Assembly (NCBI GenBank): GCA_964574395.1
Contig: CAZNNL010000069.1
Location: 1-8,488 of the forward strand
From: JAXGQD01 sp964574395
GTDB lineage: Bacteria > Bacillota > Clostridia > Saccharofermentanales > Fastidiosipilaceae
Length of the DNA: 8,488 bases
Direction of reading: 5' to 3'
The translations under genes and the position numbers were made by a program. Of the stretch, positions 5,613-8,488 are shown piece by piece; within the stretch, counting starts at the first letter, position 1, and each line of letters begins with the position of its first letter. The notes beneath the pieces are model-generated. The model saw nothing but the letters and a program-made list of their open reading frames with translations, was not told the origin of the DNA and did not search any database.

Positions 5613-7016
5613 CTATTCCTTAGGTGGGTTTAAAATTACTAAAAGCTGAGAAGGATCACGCACTAATACTTTATATGCGGACTCTCCCACGCTTGAAACG
5701 TTAACCGTTATGGGCAGCTTCTGGAGACTGTAGGTTGCTCCGTTAGCAAATTCTGCTTTGATTGTTTCTATATCTAAAGTCGAAAAATCAATTTTCGCAA
5801 CCACTGTACTGCGGTTGATGCGGTCAATATATTTCTGGCGCGCTTCGAAGCGAATGTTCAGGATGTTTTCATCACTCAGCGTGTAGTTTATACCCGCTTG
5901 ATCAAGTTTCTCAATACCGACTATCTGTACGTTTACAGCGTTGAGATTCGCTTCTTTAATCGGGTTCGTGGCTACTTGTACATAAGCCCAGAGCGTGATG
6001 GCCAAAAGCAAAGAAACTAAGCGTAAGAAAATGCGGTTGCGTCTACGCGGCGCAGTCTTTTTTACATCCGGGACAAGGATGCCTTCAGCATTTGGGCTTG
6101 CACTCCCCTCGCCTCTGCTCGAACTAAAGAGTCCACGCAAACCGCGTTTTTGGCCGTTTTCATTTTCAGAAGTAAAGAGTTTGTGGAGCACGACACGTAA
6201 AGAATCACCATTTTCCATGGGATAAAGACGACCACCGACGGTGAGTGAGATTTTGCCACGCTCTTCAGAAACAACGACCGCTACCGCATCACCAATTTCG
6301 CTAGCCCCTACGGCAGCTCTGTGTCGCGTACCAAAGTCACGTCTCATATGATAGGTATCCGATAAGGGAACATGACAGCGTGCAGCAAAAACCCTACCAT
6401 TGCGAATTAGCACAGCACCGTCATGTAAGGGCGAGCCTTTATAAAAAACTTGTTCCAAAAAGGTTGCAGTTACCGCCGCATCTACTACAACAGCGGTTCC
6501 TTGTACGAGTTCGCCTAGTTTTGTCTTACGCTCAATAATGATTAGGGCTCCAGTTTTAATAGAAGCCATGCGCTCACACGCTGTGACTATCGCCTCAATC
6601 ATGGCGTTTTCCGAATCAAGTTGTTCCGGAGATTCTGGCGCAATGGCATCAACAAAACGGAGCGAACTTCGCCCGACCGTTTCAAGTGCGCGCCTAAACT
6701 CTGGTTGGAAAATAACAACGAAACCGATGGCCAAGAGGGAGAGCGAGTTGGATAAAACGAAGTTTATAGTCGTTAAACCAAGCAAGTTCCCTAAAATGGT
6801 AAAGAGGACGATGAATATAAGTCCTTTTAGTAATTGCCACGCACGCGAGTCATTAAGTAACCTTAACAGGAAATAGATGGCAGCAGTTGAAACGAGGACA
6901 TCGATCAACATAAGGATAATGTCTAGCGGGCCGCCAAAAAGAAGCCACCCTGACGCTAAATCCGTAGTGAATGTCCTGAAAAAATTTGTAATGCTGTCAA
7001 ATGCCTGTGTCGCCAC
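5613..7016 (-). CDS. cdaA: Diadenylate cyclase CdaA fused to a CdaR-like YbbR domain
   Basis: The protein should make the second messenger c-di-AMP from two ATP at the membrane. Residues 31-103 hold three membrane helices, and 104-282 the cytosolic DisA_N cyclase domain with intact catalytic motifs SPLHDGAVLI (DGA at 199-201) and GTRHRAAVGASE (229-240). A polar, low-complexity linker (283-327) ends in RRRNR. A fourth helix (329-347, SLLLAITLWAYV) and one YbbR-like domain (about 352-467) follow. CdaA is usually near 270 residues, and CdaR is a separate neighbour with several YbbR repeats; here both parts share one continuous frame and only one repeat is present. The topology is coherent: cyclase inside, YbbR outside. 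The start is GTG, with AAGGA (7033-7029) 12 nt upstream, longer than ideal; no other start codon lies before the first helix. It heads the cdaA-proS-araB operon; the usual partner glmM is absent here. Confidence 0.93.
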   Translation of the reverse strand: MATQAFDSITNFFRTFTTDLASGWLLFGGPLDIILMLIDVLVSTAAIYFLLRLLNDSRAWQLLKGLIFIVLFTILGNLLGLTTINFVLSNSLSLLAIGFVVIFQPEFRRALETVGRSSLRFVDAIAPESPEQLDSENAMIEAIVTACERMASIKTGALIIIERKTKLGELVQGTAVVVDAAVTATFLEQVFYKGSPLHDGAVLIRNGRVFAARCHVPLSDTYHMRRDFGTRHRAAVGASEIGDAVAVVVSEERGKISLTVGGRLYPMENGDSLRVVLHKLFTSENENGQKRGLRGLFSSSRGEGSASPNAEGILVPDVKKTAPRRRNRIFLRLVSLLLAITLWAYVQVATNPIKEANLNAVNVQIVGIEKLDQAGINYTLSDENILNIRFEARQKYIDRINRSTVVAKIDFSTLDIETIKAEFANGATYSLQKLPITVNVSSVGESAYKVLVRDPSQLLVILNPPKE

Positions 7017-7107
7017 TCGGGTATTGTTTCCTTGTCTGTTCTTGTTTGCTTCGCTCGGTTTGTCGCACGCTCCGTAGTGTGCTTAGTTAAATAATTTGTT
7101 AGCAATA

Positions 7108-7135
7108 ATTTTAACACAGACCGCCGAATTCTTAA
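7108..7135 (-). promoter_or_regulatory. Putative promoter of the cdaA-proS-araB operon
   Basis: Reading on the minus strand, TTAAGA (7135-7130) is followed after 16 nt by TAAAAT (7113-7108). TGT immediately precedes the latter, giving an extended -10 element. The start would be near 7101, with a leader of about 85 nt to the GTG. The match is by consensus only, and transcription could also enter from upstream. Confidence 0.48.
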
Positions 7136-7212
7136 GCCTTAATTGCGGAAATAGGTGGATTTTGGGTAATAATCGGTTCTTGCTTAAGTTGGAGTGGTTT
7201 TTTATGGCTCTG

Positions 7213-7291
7213 GGTGTCAACTTTTCAGGCGGCTGCAGCGATTAGCAGCTAAGACGTCCCGATTCTTGCAGGGAGTTGAAAACTTGGCACC
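7213..7291 (+). other. Potential structured RNA or DNA element with a three-way-junction fold
   Basis: Two 15-nt arms, 7213-7227 and 7277-7291, are complementary except for one G-T wobble and one C-C mismatch. They enclose two smaller hairpins: GGCTGC (7231-7236) with GCAGCT (7245-7250), and ACGTCCC (7254-7260, one bulged G) with GGGAGT (7271-7276). Together these draw a three-way junction of 79 nt with 3-nt linkers on two sides and none on the third. The same fold is nearly as good on the minus strand, where it lies between the Imm-5-like gene and cdaA, so strand is uncertain. I recognise no known riboswitch or ncRNA consensus, and no U-tract follows on either strand. Confidence 0.4.
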
Positions 7292-7342
7292 GAAAGGCCC
7301 CCCGTCAGATTGAAATCTAGCTGCCTTATATTTCACCTTGTT

Positions 7343-7831
7343 CTATCCAATTAAATTGCGCAGTTTTTCTTCCATCTTGGCGCATTCTTCCGCAGCCACC
7401 GCTTCAATCACCGACCATTCTGCATCGGCACCAACTCTCTCGTATGCGAGAGCAAGTGCACCGTACAAAGCTAAGCCTAAACAATGTCTGGCTACGTGTA
7501 TGCTAGATGCAGACTGACCTATTGCTCTTGCGGCCGCCTGTGCAACTGGATTATCGCTAGCTTTTCTGGCTGCTGCATGGCAATCCAAAATCGCTTGTTT
7601 GGCCTCTGGAAACTTTATTTTCTTTGCCATAAATTCACGCGCCGCTTTAAGCGCTAATCTTGGGCGTTCATCTTCGGGTTCGTATTTTAAAAATAATGGC
7701 AAAACCACAGCTTCCGCATAATCAACACACCAAGTAACTAAAGTTAGTTTAGTTTGAGTTGAAGCAAGTGCCACGATCGATTGTATATAGGGGGCATCTA
7801 AGTTGCTAAGAATTTTGCGAGGCTTATACAT
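7343..7831 (-). CDS. Imm-5-like putative immunity protein (162 aa)
   Basis: The helical, alanine-rich protein resembles the family annotated as putative immunity protein / Imm-5-like. Telling stretches are TLVTWCVDYAEAVVLPLF (30-47), EDERPRLALKAAREF (53-67), ILDCHAAARKASDNP (81-95) and AARAIGQSASSIHVARHCLG (100-119). The immunity label comes from bioinformatic association with polymorphic toxins; biochemical function is unknown, and no toxin gene is in this window. There is no signal peptide or membrane helix, so it is probably cytosolic. I chose the ATG at 7831, with AAGGAG (7845-7840) 8 nt upstream. An in-frame ATG at 7864 would add 11 residues and overlap the DUF1905 gene without a good binding site. 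The Shine-Dalgarno sequence overlaps the preceding stop codon, so the two genes are probably translationally coupled. Confidence 0.78.
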   Translation of the reverse strand: MYKPRKILSNLDAPYIQSIVALASTQTKLTLVTWCVDYAEAVVLPLFLKYEPEDERPRLALKAAREFMAKKIKFPEAKQAILDCHAAARKASDNPVAQAAARAIGQSASSIHVARHCLGLALYGALALAYERVGADAEWSVIEAVAAEECAKMEEKLRNLIG

Positions 7832-7839
7832 GAGGAGTG

Positions 7840-7845
7840 CTCCTT
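7840..7845 (-). promoter_or_regulatory. Ribosome binding site deciding the Imm-5-like start
   Basis: AAGGAG lies 8 nt before the ATG at 7831 and shares its first base with the TAA stop (7847-7845) of the DUF1905 gene. It argues for the shorter 162-residue product and for coupled translation. Confidence 0.82.
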
Positions 7846-8138
7846 TAGGGATTACTTTTGCCATCCCTAGGATCGCGTTCTTTGATAGAAACTTCTACTT
7901 GATCTCCAATGGTCTTCCCTATCCTTGAGCGGATGTCTTTTCTTATTCCGATAATATGACAGTCGGTACCCATTCTCACTACTTGTCCATCGTAGGGCAC
8001 ACCGTCAAAATACGCGTGGACCGGAAGTCGTAGCTTCCCGAATTCGGCTTTCACATCTATCGGGACCTCAACATAGGCACCACCATGATCGGGTTCAGCG
8101 ATAATCGGGGCAGTAAATGTGTAGGTTTTGGGGTTCAT
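7845..8138 (-). CDS. DUF1905 domain protein (97 aa)
   Basis: The whole protein is one small beta-rich DUF1905-type domain: YTFTAPII (6-13), a central EVPIDVKAEFGKLRLPVHAYF (24-44), FDGVPYDGQVVRMG (44-57), and RSRIGKTIGDQVEVSIKERD (71-90). Family members are typically 90-150 residues and are sometimes fused to a YdeI/OmpD-associated domain, which is absent here. Molecular function is unknown. It has no signal peptide or membrane segment. The ATG at 8138 is preceded by AAAGGAAG about 4 nt upstream. It is the first gene of a pair with the Imm-5-like gene, whose start lies 13 nt beyond this stop. A leader with a strong terminator-like hairpin lies upstream and could control the pair. Confidence 0.82.
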   Translation of the reverse strand: MNPKTYTFTAPIIAEPDHGGAYVEVPIDVKAEFGKLRLPVHAYFDGVPYDGQVVRMGTDCHIIGIRKDIRSRIGKTIGDQVEVSIKERDPRDGKSNP

Positions 8139-8192
8139 GCATCTTCCTTTCGTGATGGGTTCAATGAATTGGACTCGTGTTTAAAAGTCACT

Positions 8193-8230
8193 AAAACAAA
8201 AAACCCTGTAACGCAGTGTTATCAGGGTTT
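8193..8230 (-). terminator. Strong intrinsic terminator or attenuator upstream of the DUF1905 gene
   Basis: On the minus strand AAACCCTG (8230-8223) pairs with CAGGGTTT (8208-8201). Inside it GTTA/TAAC (8221-8218 with 8212-8209) continues the stem after a single bulged base. TTTTTTG and TTTT follow. It ends 55 nt before the DUF1905 start codon on the same strand. It may end an upstream minus-strand transcript or act as an attenuator in the DUF1905 leader. In the plus direction the T-tract is poor. Confidence 0.85.
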
Positions 8231-8289
8231 CTATTGCCCATACGGTATAATTACGACAAAGGGGAAACCCGCATAGAATCAGGGTTTTC
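8223..8289 (-). promoter_or_regulatory. Attenuator-like alternating pairings in the leader
   Basis: On the minus strand four ordered segments can pair 1:2, 2:3 or 3:4. Segment 1, GAAAACCC (8289-8282), pairs with segment 2, GGGTTTC (8270-8264). Segment 2 also pairs perfectly over 7 bp with segment 3, GAAACCC (8231-8225). Segment 3 forms the 5' arm of the terminator with segment 4 (8208-8201). The 10-mer ATCAGGGTTT occurs exactly twice on the plus strand, at 8221-8230 and 8278-8287, which creates the alternatives. An additional hairpin, GAATTGGG with CCCAA and ATTC (8293-8330), lies just upstream. No ligand-binding core I know is apparent. Confidence 0.42.
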
Positions 8290-8488
8290 AGGAATTGGGT
8301 CTGATTTTCGCTCTTTTCCCAACGAAATTCACCGTTAAATTCAGCCCCTTGGAAAGTGAGGTGGCATGCTCACGACAAAAATGCTATTATTATGGAGGCA
8401 TACAACATATAAACGACATAAAAGCGCTATATCACCCGAATTTTGCAGCAAAAAGGCAAAGAAATAGCCCAAGATGACTGGTAGCAGA

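Larger units (their letters stand above)
7017..7342. other. 326-bp gene-free stretch upstream of cdaA
   Basis: Besides the cdaA promoter candidate and the junction-like structure, the interval holds a second possible stem, AAGGC (7294-7298) with GCCTT (7323-7327), containing AGAT-TGAA-ATCT, between the junction and the Imm-5-like stop codon. It lacks a T-tract and is not a convincing terminator for that gene pair. No protein-coding frame with start signals is visible on either strand. Confidence 0.5.
8139..8488. other. 350-bp gene-free end of the window, leader of the DUF1905 pair
   Basis: This holds the terminator and competing pairings described separately. Other visible items are a perfect TATAAT on the plus strand at 8246-8251 without a -35 partner, an inverted repeat GTGAG (8356-8360) with CTCAC (8369-8373), and GGAGG on the plus strand at 8394-8398 with no start codon at proper distance. 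An ATG at 8474 opens a frame that the window end cuts after five codons; it cannot be judged. No clear promoter for the minus-strand leader was found. Confidence 0.45.

Noticed and set aside
7213..7291. Hammerhead ribozyme or ydaO-type c-di-AMP riboswitch
   Set aside because: The CUGANGA core of the hammerhead is missing, and I see none of the conserved ydaO-type sequence blocks on either strand.
7832..7864. Longer Imm-5-like protein starting at 7864
   Set aside because: It would overlap the DUF1905 gene by 20 nt without a good binding site, while the ATG at 7831 has AAGGAG at ideal spacing.
8251..8322. Proline-containing 23-residue leader peptide as an annotated gene
   Set aside because: It depends on a TTG start and a marginal GGTGA site; it is mentioned only as a possible part of the attenuator.
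8295..8477. Plus-strand frame of 60 codons at the window end
   Set aside because: No binding site or ATG-supported start, and the composition looks non-coding.

Overview
The window looks like chromosomal DNA from a Bacillota (Firmicutes) bacterium, probably a clostridial lineage. The reasons are a CdaA-type diadenylate cyclase, strong GGAGG-type ribosome binding sites throughout, the short zinc-domain form of prolyl-tRNA synthetase, and an enolase and an Imm-5-like protein of clostridial appearance. I cannot name a genus from this sequence alone. Four proteins are securely recognised: enolase, L-ribulokinase, prolyl-tRNA synthetase and a diadenylate cyclase. Two more are assigned to loosely characterised families.

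Layout. (1) 1-1486: a promoter-like element, a 5' stem-loop, eno on the + strand and an excellent intrinsic terminator. (2) 1492-1583: four 23-bp tandem repeats that begin right after the terminator U-tract. (3) 1591-2126: a convergent minus-strand pair of small unrecognised genes, a two-helix membrane protein and a charged coiled-coil-like 57-residue protein, with a plausible promoter. (4) 2176-2425: a gene-free stretch with five copies of a 25-bp imperfect repeat in divergent orientations. (5) 7135 down to 2455: a minus-strand operon, cdaA-YbbR fusion, then proS, then araB, with gaps of only 9 and 38 nt. (6) 7141-7342: a gene-free stretch that can fold into a three-way-junction-like structure. 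(7) 8138 down to 7343: a minus-strand pair, a DUF1905 protein and an Imm-5-like protein, translationally coupled. (8) 8193-8330: a leader in front of that pair with a strong terminator hairpin and competing upstream pairings, resembling an attenuator.

How the genes fit together. Enolase is central glycolysis and stands alone. The main operon joins c-di-AMP synthesis (with the CdaR-like YbbR partner domain fused into the same polypeptide), proline charging of tRNA and L-ribulose phosphorylation. These have no obvious shared pathway, so the grouping may reflect shared transcription rather than shared function. The araA/araD and glmM genes one might expect beside araB and cdaA are not in this window.

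The most interesting items are the cyclase-YbbR fusion, the five-copy repeat cluster, the attenuator-like leader, the three-way-junction candidate and the small two-gene unit beside eno. No complete new defence or mobile system is visible: there is no transposase, integrase, nuclease, CRISPR array or toxin gene.
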